This document shows, piece by piece, positions 1-11,900 of a stretch of 64,000 nucleotides of DNA (positions are counted from its first letter, which is position 1; each line of letters opens with the position of its first letter). The stretch is from Gibbula magus. Taxonomy: Eukaryota; Mollusca; Gastropoda; Trochida; Trochidae. The stretch is from NCBI GenBank assembly GCA_936450465.1, contig OW388291.1, positions 74,492,436 through 74,556,435 of the forward strand, read 5' to 3'. A program made the position numbers and the translations under genes. The notes beneath the pieces were generated by a model. The model made no database searches. It was not told where the DNA came from and saw only the letters and a list, made by a program, of their open reading frames with translations.

Positions 1-204
1 AAAAATAAGTATCGAGCTTTAGATAAAAGCGGACAATTTGATTACAGTTAACTGCATCAACTGAAAAATAATTTGACAAAATCACTAATTAAAGAAGTCA
101 ATTATAAGAGTGAGTATTGATAAGCTTGACATGTCATTGTGAAACCATAGACGTGTTTGACATATGCAACCACTGAATTGGCGTTGCTTATCTTTGATTA
201 GCAG

Positions 205-3200
205 GTACATGTGGACCCAGTGGACACGGCATACTAACCAGGAACATTCGAGGAACCGCTGGACAGAGCACGGCCTACACCTGCTCCTTTGGGTTCGAGT
301 TCTGCAACAGAACAATACAACATCCGCGGATTTTGTGTAAGTCAGATGGGCGCTGGGGTGAGCCTCCTTCACCTTGCCACCAGAAGAGATGGGACAGTTT
401 TGTAAGTGTCCATTTTGAAGCATCAATAAACACAATGACATAGAATAATTAATATAACACAATAAATTAAGTTACAATAAAAGCAATTTTCTTCTTCTTT
501 CCAAGTAGTTGTTTACTGACAAAAGTTCACTGAAATATAATGAATCGTTGAAAAGCAGGAACAATTTCAAACTCTGATAACGTCAGTCTCATTAAAATCA
601 CATCGTAATTAAGTTCCACCACATCTACCATCTGACTAAGCCCATCAAATGTTGGTTGCCCAGTGCCAGGTTGGCCTTGACCCTCAAATCATACCAACCA
701 GTCAACTATATATCCCCGTATTCTCGGGTTGCAGCAAAGCTCAACGTTTTTTTGACATAACTGATGTTCAGAAATCGGAAAACGAATATTAACGAATATG
801 TTCAGCCTTTCCGATTGCCGATTACAAAGTGGGCTTACATCACATATTTTAGTTGCCGGTTAGCCGGAACAACGCGGTTCGTAGATCGATAACTTAGTAT
901 ATGATGACATGCATTTTGTTGTATTATTCTTGACTTGTTTGCAAACTTTGCCTTTATTGATTAATAATGTATCCTACTAATTGATTTTTGTATTTAGCTA
1001 AACATAACCCTTCGACTAAAAATCACCATAAAATGGCAATGAAGTTCACATAAAAGTATACGACTTAGTTATTTCAATTTCACATAGATAGATAAATTAA
1101 GCTTAGCTAAGATTTGTTAATAATTCCAGAGCCAGGTGCCATTACCATTTTCTTAAATGTGTTTACGCAAGTACAAAAAATCCCGTTCTCGTTATAATGA
1201 TACACGACACAATAAGAGATTCGCTGTCAGGATGGTCTAGGTAAAGGTTTTGTCTTAAAGAGTTTAGCAATGATGTCCATGACTTAAAAAACGAGATCCA
1301 TCGTTATTCAACAACTGTATATATCAGACTGAATTTTTAACACCCCGACTGCTCCTATTACTGGCCATTTCTTTAATATCTAAAACTGAATGTTCTTTTT
1401 AATTAATCACAATCCTTTATGTTGTATGATTTTATTTTTAATTTTGGCTCGACGATTTATAGGCCGGTTATATTGGTTTAATGAGTCAGTAGCGCCTCTC
1501 TATTCAGAGTTCAAACATTCTTTTTGTGCCACTAGTGTCGTTCAACTAATTATTAACAAATCGGTTTCAAGCTACATCCAATTGCAACCAGTACTTATGA
1601 TATTCATCTGCGTGGTGGCATTCATTAACGAAACGATAACACTATCCCTAAATGCGTTTTTCTTTCCGAATCAAAATATATTTCACGTACTCTACATACA
1701 GATGAAACGCTGTGAATGCTATTTAAAAACAACATAGGGAACATGTCAGTTTAGCAACATTTATCAGCTGTGCGATCGAAATAATTTCGCTATGTATACA
1801 GACAGCACAGTAGAAAACAAACTAATAACGAATAGAATAAGTCGCTGAAAGATGTATTTCTGTATCACACTTTCTATTTGCCGGTCACCTGAAAAAGCGC
1901 ACAGCAAGATTATTTTACTTTATTTATTTTGTTATGGAAATTAAGTGAAAAGGAGCATATTTGGCCTCTTTGTTATATTAAACTGTTTTGGCTTGCTCTA
2001 GTAATTTCTAGATGCTAGATGACAAGCTATAGGAAACTGTCTATCCGAGTCGGTAAAAAAAGCTGTATACGGCGTACGCCGTTTCTCTTTCCTGTGGAGA
2101 AATGAAGCAGCTCTTGTGGCTCACTTCGGTCTGGCCCATTGATTCAACGACGCCTCAAAGACAAGTGTATGTGCCTTGTATGTGCACTATATAATTTGTT
2201 GAACAGTCTAAACTGCTAGAGGATTTTGCTTCGAGATGAATATATAAAACTGGAGTCAAAGGTTAATCTGACGGACTGTGTAGTTGGGTTTAGTCAAACC
2301 TATGTAACGCACTGCAACTAATTACGATCTGATTGTAATACGACTGTGATGATGGGGTCATCTAATGTAAACAAACCATCATTCACAACCGTATATAATA
2401 ATGTCAAGGATTTTAAGGTTTATAAAGACACTCATTTATGCAGTCAATGCCGATCATATATTTAAGTTTGGACAGTCATAATAAGTTGCAACTCTCTAAG
2501 TATATCTACATGTTTTGCTTTAAGAAAAAATGCAATTGTTTACAAGAATTGACAAAATGTACAATACATACTGTATCGGCCGCAGTATTTGGATATTTTG
2601 AATTTTCAGGAAAATAACGCTTATCTCTCATCGAGTAACGTAATAAAATCGGTATTTATACTAATGACATACACGATATAACGTTTATTATATGCTTCTG
2701 TCCTCAGAAATGTTTTGTGTGTTAAAAACCGCCTGAGGGATATCATGCGTCGCCGTACCATTATAGAGCTATTGATCATCAAGTACAGTTTAACCAGTTG
2801 AGTAAGCTCACATTCATATATTTTCATTTCTAGGTAAGAGGACAGAGCGTATACCTGAGGTTTACCTGCAGCGTGAAGAGAGCCTCAACTATTTACATCA
2901 GAGCATTACTTACTGACATAAAAGCAAGGTATGGGTAATCTCTCTGACAATATAATCAAAAAGCATAATTATCCATTATCAAAATGATAAACTACAGTAA
3001 TATTTTTGCGCCCCACCCTTAAAAACTTAAACATTAAACATTAAAAACCAAACATACATAGACGTGTTCACCCTCGACAATAACTGAAAATCTAATGTCA
3101 TAACTAACAGTTAACCGTAACAATAAATGTAGATCACAGGACACGGCTTCCTCAGATGTAAAACAACTTTGTGTTGTAATAAAGAGCATTCATATAAAGT

Positions 3201-3764
3201 CTATCTAATGCTTCAGACTACATGTGACTCTGAAAGGAATCGAAGGCATATTGGACCACACCTTCACCCTTAAGTCACACAAGTCCAACATCATGCAGTT
3301 GGAATACAAAGAGTTTGATGACAAATGGGAAAGATATCACAGCAAAGAAACGTTCATATTCACAAAGAGTAATAGTGCGAGATTTGACCTGCAGTTTAAG
3401 CATATTGGGTCCTTTATACAGGTATATATACATAATATATATTCAAACGATAAAAGGTATGCATTTGATGAGATTAAGTAAGGTGCTAAAACTGTTCTTG
3501 AGAAACAAAGAATCCGCTTTTGAGCTGTCATTACATAGATGATGCTTTCTTTCATTTAAAATAGTTTGTTGTCTTCGGATATACATAATAATATATTTTG
3601 TTATGTTATGTTATCATAAGTGTCTGTCTACTTATATGTTATAGGTTCGCCTGGACGGAAAACGGATTACTACGTATGTCATTCCTAAGAACATGACCAT
3701 CACAAAGATGTTAATGATAGGTCAACTTCAAACCAGAGTTGTGAGTGTAATACGTGCCGACTGA
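205..3764 (+). CDS. Gene A: sushi plus galectin-like secreted protein, 3' part
   Basis: Four exons are readable: 205-401, 2834-2928, 3217-3421 and 3645-3764 (stop TGA 3762-3764), with AG/GT borders and compatible phases (1, 0, 2, 0). Exon 205-401 is a sushi (CCP) module with the pattern C-x23-C-x6-C-x10-C-x12-C, a Trp before the last Cys, and the end WDSF. The last three exons form a galectin-like beta-sandwich: the first has the conserved FTC, the second has DDKWERY and a hydrophobic RFDLQF strand, and the third starts VRLDGKRI, matching the V-x-V-x-G strand of galectins. The sugar-binding H-x-N-x-R set is not seen. The upstream signal-peptide/PAN and linker exons expected from genes B and C lie outside the window. 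A possible AATAAA is at 4059-4064. The donor-like gtgagt near 3740 was not used because the frame runs to a stop giving a last exon of family-like length. The domain names are inference; the exon structure is seen. Confidence 0.7.
402..2833 (+). other. Intron of gene A between sushi and galectin-like exons
   Basis: This is AT-rich sequence between the gtaagt donor at 402 and the acceptor ending at 2833. It contains a 115-codon open frame at 1390-1737 with no splice context or recognisable motif, which I take as chance. I see no other gene or recognisable transposon. Confidence 0.6.
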
Positions 3765-4121
3765 TCTTAGTCGCTTGAAAATACGTTGATATACAGCTAC
3801 GTATAAATACCGAAAGTGTGTTTACCTACTTTCGTATCTTAGAGTAAATGTTATTTGTGATGTCTATGAGACATCGTATCATGACAAAAACGAGACCGAT
3901 AATTATGCGTTTTCGTTTGAGAGGTTACCATTGAATGCACCACAACATATTCTAATTTCATAACTCACATTAATTGTAACAGTTATGGCAGCTCTTTGAA
4001 ATGACCAGGAGTCAAACTTACGATATCTCCATCTTTTATCTTGCTCTGGAAAATCTCCAATAAATGAACAATAACATCAAACATTGGTCATGGCTTTATT
4101 TCTATACTCATCCACAGGACA

Positions 4122-4213
4122 AAAAGTGGTGAAATCCGCTTGCCGGATCCTTCCGGATTCTCCCAAAAATTGGCGGAGCCTGAAGAATCCGGCAAGCGGA
4201 TTCCACCACTTTT
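4122..4213. repeat. Fold-back (hairpin) repeat
   Basis: Arms of about 27 bp starting AAAAGTGGTG and carrying ATCCGCTTGCCGGAT are inverted around a 37-bp centre, with one mismatch in the outer part. The whole could form one stem. It is probably a miniature fold-back element. No target duplication was established. Confidence 0.7.
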
Positions 4214-5315
4214 CTTATTAACTCGATGTTTAACATTTTATTTTAAAATCTGACCCCATCAGTCCATTTCATCTTTCCAAAATATGCAAACTACTACTCA
4301 CCTGCCGATCGCATGGTAAATTTGAGAATGGTTACTGCATACATGGACAAATGATGACCATTTGTCAGTGAAGTTGAAGTGATGGAATTAACATCCAAAC
4401 AAATCCAAAGTACATGCTACTTGAAGTGAGATACGCAATTGGGTGAACAAACTTTCGGGATGCAGCTGTAGATTTGAAGCTATCTCCTACTTTGTATGTG
4501 AAGGCTACAGTCTTCATCTAGACAATATTTCAAATTAAACCTAGAAACAAAAGCCGCACCTTTAATTTGTCAAGTTGCCATGTCCAGCAGATCATTCGTT
4601 CACTTACAGATGTAATATGTATATATGAAATCAGGTTTCATAATCTGTTAATAACCCGTATGAAGATACATGTACACCTTTGTGTAGGTAAACATAAACT
4701 GTCTATTTTTTATGGGTTTTAATTAATAAACTAATATATGGAGTATAAAGTTTATTTGTGAGAGTGGCAAAGACCACTTGGAACAAACTTTCTTGTACAT
4801 CTCACAGGACAATCACAGGGCGTATAGATATAGCTCGAACGTAAATTTTACCATCACATTTTAATTATTTTCTAATGATTGATTTATTCGAACGGATGTT
4901 CGAAAACGATTTTTGTGAAAGGCGACTGACCGCGTTTGAATACATGATGACATAACATTCTAATGACAAACATTGAAACAAAACAGTTAACTTCGCTTTG
5001 CTGTTTTCATTCTAATTTTCCCATCTACGTAATTTAATCTGTTTATCATGCTGTTTGGGATATAATTCTAATTTGGACCGATGTATTGAACAGAGATACG
5101 GTAGACGATCACAGCATGAATCTGTGTCGTTCGGGTGTAGCTTCAAACACTCTAGATAGGTCTAACCGGAACTCTACTTGTTATGCTTCTATTACACTCT
5201 TCGAAAATTAAAATGTCCTAATTATGTTTATTTCTGTCAAAGACAACAGTTTGATATCAAGCGGTACACTGACTGTGACTGCGCATCGCGACCGGCCGGA
5301 TTAATTTCAATACAT

Positions 5316-5347
5316 TGACGTCATAATCTCAAGCAGTAATGACGTCA
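5316..5347. promoter_or_regulatory. Two CRE-like TGACGTCA octamers
   Basis: Perfect TGACGTCA palindromes occur at 5316-5323 and 5340-5347, both followed by TAAT. This is the consensus bound by CREB/ATF factors. No adjacent promoter is recognisable and function is unproven. Confidence 0.3.
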
Positions 5348-6220
5348 TAATGCTGGAATTCGACATTGTCTATTTCTGGAAGTGGTTCTGTGGAAATCGA
5401 TAAAGCAAGTTTTGCGCTTGGTGTTTTCAAAACACTTTTTTTCTATATTATATTTATAATTTTTTGATGTTGTACCGTTTGTTTTCTTATACAATCATAT
5501 TGCTCAAATATTGCTATATCATGTTTGTTTGATACAGAATTCCAACCTAAAACGGGTAGTTCAATGACCGTAATACGACCTAGCCTCCGGACATCAAATA
5601 AATTTAATTAAAAACGTAAACACTCGTCATGGTAGAATAAACCTATTGTGCTATAATGTTTGTGTGAGATCGTAGATGCCACAACGTTGATGTTAAATTC
5701 GAAGCCTCAAGCTGATGCAGGGTTCACATATACAAGTTGCAGAGTGTTATGTTAGGCATTTCCAGGAGACTAATTTAAGATGTTACATTTCTTGTAATCA
5801 CCATAATGAATTTAAACTATGTTTCTTCATAAAGCTTTGATAGACCTCATGATGTGGTGAGAGAAATAACCCCAACTATCTTCATCTAGCATATCAACTA
5901 GTAACTAGTTATAATTAAGCACATCGCGCAAACACAACAGGGATTGTACGAAAGCTATGGTAGCCACGGATTCCTCATTAAGCACTTTTGATGTAACAAA
6001 AGGTGTAAAATGATAAGAATTCTTGATAAAAAAAGAATAAAATATGTCATCACTCATAATCATTTAACAGTGTATGTTATCCCTTAAACAATAAGACAGT
6101 AATGTCAAATTCATTCCGGACCTTCTTTGATGTCAGTTTGAAGTGAACTGAACAGTTGAACATTTCGATTGTCGCTTAATTAATTTCAGTGTTAATATCT
6201 TCGAGGTGTGAGGTCACACA

Positions 6221-6739
6221 TTCTCTTCCCACGGAGGTTACTCTCCTCAGATTTCCGATCCTAACCTCTGTTCTACATCGCCTGAATTTAATTGCATTGC
6301 TCCAGCAAAATCCCCTAGCTGGGAAAGGGAAACCTCATACTGTATACCTGCTTCTTAACCAATGCAAACTCATCTTTCAGCGGCCATGTCGACCGAGTGA
6401 CTATGTCCTTCGAATATGTCTGATGTAAATAACAAAAATGAACTGTTTAGCATGTGTCTCTGAATAGCTTTTCTTTATTTATCAGCAAGTTTATGATCAA
6501 TATTGTTTTCACAAAATAAAAAATAAAAATATTTCGAGGAAAACACAGTAAACGAGAAAAAACCTTTATTTAACATTTATGTTTTTACGTGTCAATTGTA
6601 AACGTCACGGCGTTGCTGATTGCACAACTAGATTAAATTACAACCAATCAGGACACTCCATTTCTGCACTCCGATTCACGCGATGTAGAACAGAGGTTAG
6701 GATCGGAAATATGAAGGGAGTATCCTCTATGGGAAGGGG
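6221..6739. repeat. Imperfect inverted repeat, about 65-bp arms
   Basis: The left arm, 6221-6286, and the right arm, about 6676-6739, share a core that includes TTTCCGATCCTAACCTCTG in opposite orientation and continues to ATCGC. Similarity fades outward. The interior has CCAATCA boxes but no ORF of note. It is probably a decayed fold-back or MITE. Confidence 0.55.
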
Positions 6740-7297
6740 TTTGAGGACACCGAGAGTTGCTTTTGCTATTATGAGTGATCTGCGTTTCGAAAAGACCCCG
6801 GATACTCAACTATACAGAACTGATGATTGAACTCTTTAAAGCAGATACTATTCTGGTAGACATGCGTACAGGCCACTTGGTAATAGTCTGTGAAGTGGAA
6901 TACATATACAGAAAACAAGATTTTTCTGGATAACAACTTCTTCTTTGTAAACATACACAAATGAGTGTGAGTAATGAGTAAGCATATATAGCATATTGTA
7001 TATATGATAAATATAGCCACCAATGGTTATCAAATTATGTCAAATGCGTTTTACTTATCAAGGAAAGCACAGTAGGTTGGTGACTTCCCTTGTACCGAAG
7101 AGCCAAAAAAAGATGGCTTATTAAGCAGTATCTAATTGAAACTGCAGCTGGTTGTGTGAATAATGTCGTATGCATCATGCATGAGGTTCATTTTTGGTGA
7201 TCTAATAACTACGATAAGCCATTAAGAGATGATGTATCTAGGTAGTATTATGGACATATTCTTCACTCATTCAGTTGTAACACAAACGTGGCCAAGA

Positions 7298-7504
7298 ATG
7301 AAATTTGTTTTAATACTCGTAGCAGTATCATCAAAAGTCACATTTGCAAACAAAGACTGTTCCAGTTTCGTCAAGATAGACCCTGAAGATATCAATTTCT
7401 ACGCAACTACATTCGATGATATACATACCATGTTTCGTTCATTTAATACTCGGTTACCCAGAGTTTTATATATGCTCCGTTACTCTCCGCTATACCCCGG
7501 GTAA
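7298..7504 (+). CDS. Possible first exon of a small secreted protein
   Basis: An ATG at 7298 opens a frame whose first 17 residues look like a signal peptide (MKFVLILVAVSSKVTFA) followed by NKDC and an acidic stretch. The frame runs to 7504, where a GG/gtaacc donor-like site overlaps the stop. Two phase-compatible exon candidates lie downstream on the same strand (8249-8323, 8595-8653), but I cannot join this exon to them in phase. The protein family is not recognised. This may be chance. Confidence 0.22.
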   Translation: MKFVLILVAVSSKVTFANKDCSSFVKIDPEDINFYATTFDDIHTMFRSFNTRLPRVLYMLRYSPLYPG

Positions 7505-8248
7505 CCGAGGATGCCTTCAGTTTGACTTACTTCTTTTCGAGTTCTGCTCCGTAAACGATTTTCTAAGTTGTGTTTCAGTGAGTTTCGCTAAAATAAACCA
7601 TTCCAGAACGATGAAAAACCCATAGGGTTAACCAACATGTGATGATTAGTCAGCATACCAAGTATCGTTAAAATAAGTCCAACAGTTATCGAGTTCTGCT
7701 CCTGACACCGGACGAACGGAGGCAGCCAGTGACTATTCCCCCACCCACGCATGAGCCGGAGTAAGAGAACAACCTCTTTAGTTACAAGGGTTTCCTGTCT
7801 GTGTTTACTGTTGAATTTGTCTCGTTGATTGGTAAAATATTACCAACATGAAAACAATCTTTAAAATATATAAAACGAAAACATCTCCTTCTCAATTATA
7901 TCTTCTTATTGAGTTATCAAGTCAATTAGATGAAGAATGAGTTAGCATGTCCAATAAAATATTGTCATTCATACATTTTAAGTTGACTCATTCCGAGAAA
8001 TATCCCGAAAGTCATTTGACATTTAATAGAGACACATATAGCATACCATTCTCTCTCATACAGTCCGTCATCCTAACTTTTGGGGCTGACTTTTTCTCAA
8101 ATATATTACTCATTTTTAACTCTTGTCAACTTCTGTTTATGGACATATTGGTTATATAAGAACATTCCCTTTATATTGATTCCATAGCTTCATGAAAAAG
8201 TTATTTAGTCAGTATATGTTTTTGTTTCCTTTCATACTGCACAAGCAG

Positions 8249-8323
8249 GTGTAGAACCAATTAATGTAGGTCAGGCTATACACGTGAATGGAAGTTTGCT
8301 CGACCTGCAGGACATTAAGCCAG
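8249..8323 (+). CDS. Candidate small exon, unknown gene
   Basis: A 75-bp open stretch lies between an acceptor (gcacaagcag) and a donor (CCAG/gtgttc). It is in phase 1-1 and encodes residues including AIHVNGSLLDLQDIKP. It would splice in phase to 8595-8653. No family is recognised. The support is splice signals and phase only. Confidence 0.22.
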
Positions 8324-8594
8324 GTGTTCCGACACCCGCCCACGTAACAAACACAAACATATATTGATAGTTATTTAAAGAGCTAATATTTAAACTATGA
8401 AATTATTGTTAAAAATATGATCCTGTTACATCAAGTTAAAAAATTAAGATACATGAACAGATTTTAGAAAATATGAAATCTAAAAATGATACCTAAGATA
8501 ATGGCAGCCCCGAAAATTAGGTTGAGAGACTATAAAATATTCTCAGGTTATGTTCAAACATAACATTCATTACAATACAGCTGTCCTTTTGCAG

Positions 8595-8653
8595 GATCAA
8601 CGGATAACCTGATTTTGTGCAGTCAAAATGTGTTCTTCAATCAACCACATTGA
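8595..8653 (+). CDS. Candidate terminal exon, unknown gene
   Basis: It follows a good acceptor (tccttttgcag), starts in phase 1 and ends at TGA 8651-8653, encoding STDNLILCSQNVFFNQPH. It lies on the + strand immediately beyond the 3' end of minus-strand gene B. It could be the end of a short gene starting near 7.3 kb or a chance frame. Confidence 0.2.
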
Positions 8654-8992
8654 TCAATATGAGGGTTTCTATGTTTAACCCTTGTATCTTCTTATATATG
8701 CTTGGAAAAGGCCATGTTATAGCAACACATCGGAAGATTAATGTTGATAGGATAGAAATAAGGGATGTGATATGTGTTATATCATGGATATCAACAGTCC
8801 AAACACAAAACAAATGCATTTGTGCAAGTGCATTTTCCATATATCTTTTTTATTTTGAGGAGTTAAAGAGGAGTATTTTTTCGGTATCGTTCAAGTCGGT
8901 GAGGTGATATTATCAAGCAACGTTGATACTTAAAAACTACATTGTATAATCACTCGACACATGGGTCATACTGTGTTGTGTATCCCATATGT

Positions 8993-11900
8993 CTAGTAGT
9001 CCACTCGAACAGTTACAGTATTAACATTCCCATCAGCGAAAAAAGAATCCACATGCACAGTCTTTGTCAGCTCATACTTCCCAAGTGGGATTCGGTTCCA
9101 AGTCACCTGCAGAGTAATATAATGTGTGATATGTTATTACGAACAAAACTACTGACCCTGCCGACAAGTTTCATTTACCCCTTAGTGTATATTATATATG
9201 TAATATTTGTGTCTCCTTCCACTCAATATTGCAAATGACCGTAAAAGAAAATGTATTCTTGTCGGATTTCCAACATATTCGATGCCACTAAAGAAGCAAA
9301 ACTGCATAAAACAAATTTACAAATTGATACGTTCAATATGACTTTGTCTGATATTCTCATAATATGAAGATCTTGACTGTGAAAATGTCGATGCCACTAA
9401 ATTTCGATGCCACTAAAGAGGTTAAACTGCACAAAACAAATGTTACAAATTGATACGTTCAATATGACTTTCTCTGATATTCTCATAATATGAAGATCTT
9501 GACTGTGAAAATGTCGATGCCACTAAATTTCGATGCCACTAAAGAGGCTAAACTGCATAAAACAAATGTTAAAAATTGATACGTTCAATATGACTTACTC
9601 TGATATTTTCATAATATATGAAGATCTTGACTTTGAAAATTTTGTTTTTTGCCGACGGAAGTGTGCAGTTATTGGCAAAGAGAGGTTTCACATTTCCAGT
9701 CACATTACGGTACAAAACTTTGAAAGACATCGTCTTGTCTTGAATTAAGAACTTGTGAATGAAGGTATCATCACTTCCACTTAAAATACACTGCCATCTG
9801 AAACACACCAGACACATACATTATATTATACCTTTAAGATAAACAGACCTGAAACCTCAAACCAACCATATATATGTTTTATATTAAAACTGAGTTTTGA
9901 CTTTCAGTCAGAATGCAACATCATCATGGAAACACAAAACACATTACGTGCAATCACACGAGTCCCCCGCCCCGTCTTTGTCTCAATGACACAAAGTAGT
10001 CTCTTAATCAGCAGTGAGGGTAATTTACGAAACATGAGAGGGCACGGCATTTTATATCTGAATGGTACAGTGACAATGAATAAAAACATCAAAGGCTTAT
10101 CACTGATCAATCTGAGAAATTATGGCCACGATTTAGTTTTCCCCAAATGCATCCTACACCAAGGTCAAGACCACAAGGTCAACGGTAACCTCAGTATGTA
10201 ACTGGGAAAATATGATTTTCAAAGGCATATGCTGACAAATTTAAAGTTTTGGTCAAAGTGTTAAATGTAAATATTATTGATCCCAAAAACCACAAGCGTA
10301 TCAGTAATGTATATTCAAAGCGTGTGCAAAGCTTCAAAACGATTGATTAAAAACTTAGAGTGGAGTTGATTTAGATTTCACACCAAGGGATTAAAACTCA
10401 CGACTAACCTAAAAGTATACTTACTTGCTGGTTTTATGTTGCACCTTCCCATATACAGCAATACGTGAACCAGGTGAGGCTGTACAGGAGAAGTTGACCG
10501 ACAGAGGCTTCCCCTTCACCTTCAAGCAACAAATCAAAAGTATCAGGGAAGAACCGTGCTGCAATCAATAATGGCAAGTCACATGAATCCTCTTTTCTTT
10601 CTATCAACAGTAGGTTCTGTGAAACACCCTAAGGGCTGAAGTTAATTTAATATACAATGATTTATTTCAGAACGTAAACTCACCTGAAACTCCTGCTTGC
10701 ACATTGACATGGCTAATGGTATATTGCTTTTCTTGCTCAAGAGGAACATGTAGTTAATGGGTCGGACTATGTGTACTTTCAGTGTCCGCAGTAAAGGGGC
10801 GGGGCGGGGCCTCCGGGGTCCCTCAAATTTCGAACTCCCAGAAACCCCCTCTGGATCCGCCACTGTTTTCCTTGTAGTTAAGGGGACGATAACTAAGGGT
10901 TTTTCATGTCGTGTCTATCTTACTAGAAAAAGAGATTAATACCTAGATTGTGAAGAGTTTTCAACTATTGTGTCTACCTTATCTAGCTACCAATTCCTAG
11001 GCTACACCTGATCTAACAGCTATACAGGTCTATTCTTATAGATTTTGAAGCGCTTTTCCCTAGTTTCTACATCTAATCAATCGGGTATCATGGTCAATTG
11101 AGAGATTCTGAAGGGTAGATATGAGAACACTGACCACCGAGGAATCGACCACTTTAGTCGACAGGTTGTAAACCTTTACAAGCTAAGGTGGAACATGTAA
11201 ACCTGAGTTGGAAGCCCTGTACAGTCTAGTAATAAACTACCTGACAAACAAATTCCTAGAATGAAATATTCCTAGATAGGAGCTCACAATTTGCAGATAA
11301 TTCAAATAAACTTTCAGTTGTAATCACGTATCAAAGCCACGCTGCGATATTTCACACCCTACAATGATTCAAGGTTAGCATCCACTGAGTCTTATGAATA
11401 ACTCATAACCCAATGTGGATGTGTACCATCCCATGTAATGTTGTCTCAAGATCATGTTTTGAACAAGTAATTTGCAGGCACCAGTCAGCTAAAAGCCAGG
11501 TATGAAGTAAGAGTAAACTGACAAGCTACATTCTTTAACTACGTGACCGAAACAGAATAAAATTCGCCTTTTAACAGGCTTGCAAGTCTCATTGACGGGT
11601 TTGTTATTCGATGACCGGAACTTCCAGGTAAGGCCCCGTATGGCGGTTTTTCACTATATACTTACAAACTCGTTCCACATATATCTCGTACAGTGCGTTT
11701 GAGGCTGACTCCACTGCCCTGCTGGCAGACAGAAGATGGTGTTATTTAACCGAGGATCACAAAATCTGTAACGAAACACACACACGAACGTCGCCTCCAC
11801 AGAAGAACTCCTCTTGATTATAGTTTGTGGAATGAATGGCCTGCCACAGATTCCCCATCCTAGAACATATTTAACACACATTCATTCATATATATATAAA

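Larger units (their letters stand above)
3765..7297. other. Spacer between genes A and B, proximal part
   Basis: The 3' flank of gene A and AT-rich spacer. It holds a 92-bp fold-back repeat (4122-4213), a pair of CRE-like octamers (5316-5347) and a 520-bp imperfect inverted repeat (6221-6739). Short open frames at 6189-6428 and 6579-6830 fall on the inverted-repeat arms and are not credible genes. Confidence 0.5.

Noticed and set aside
1390..1737. 115-codon frame in gene A intron
   Set aside because: AT-rich, hydrophobic by composition, no splice sites or homology that I recognise.
3733..3745. Splice donor gtgagt in the last exon of gene A
   Set aside because: Reading through gives a stop at 3762 and a last exon of similar length to gene B and D; no further exon is needed.
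7451..7512. Inverted repeat CTCGGTTACCC/GGGTAACCGAG as a regulatory hairpin or terminator
   Set aside because: Only 11-bp arms with a long loop in a eukaryotic context; nothing links it to a function.
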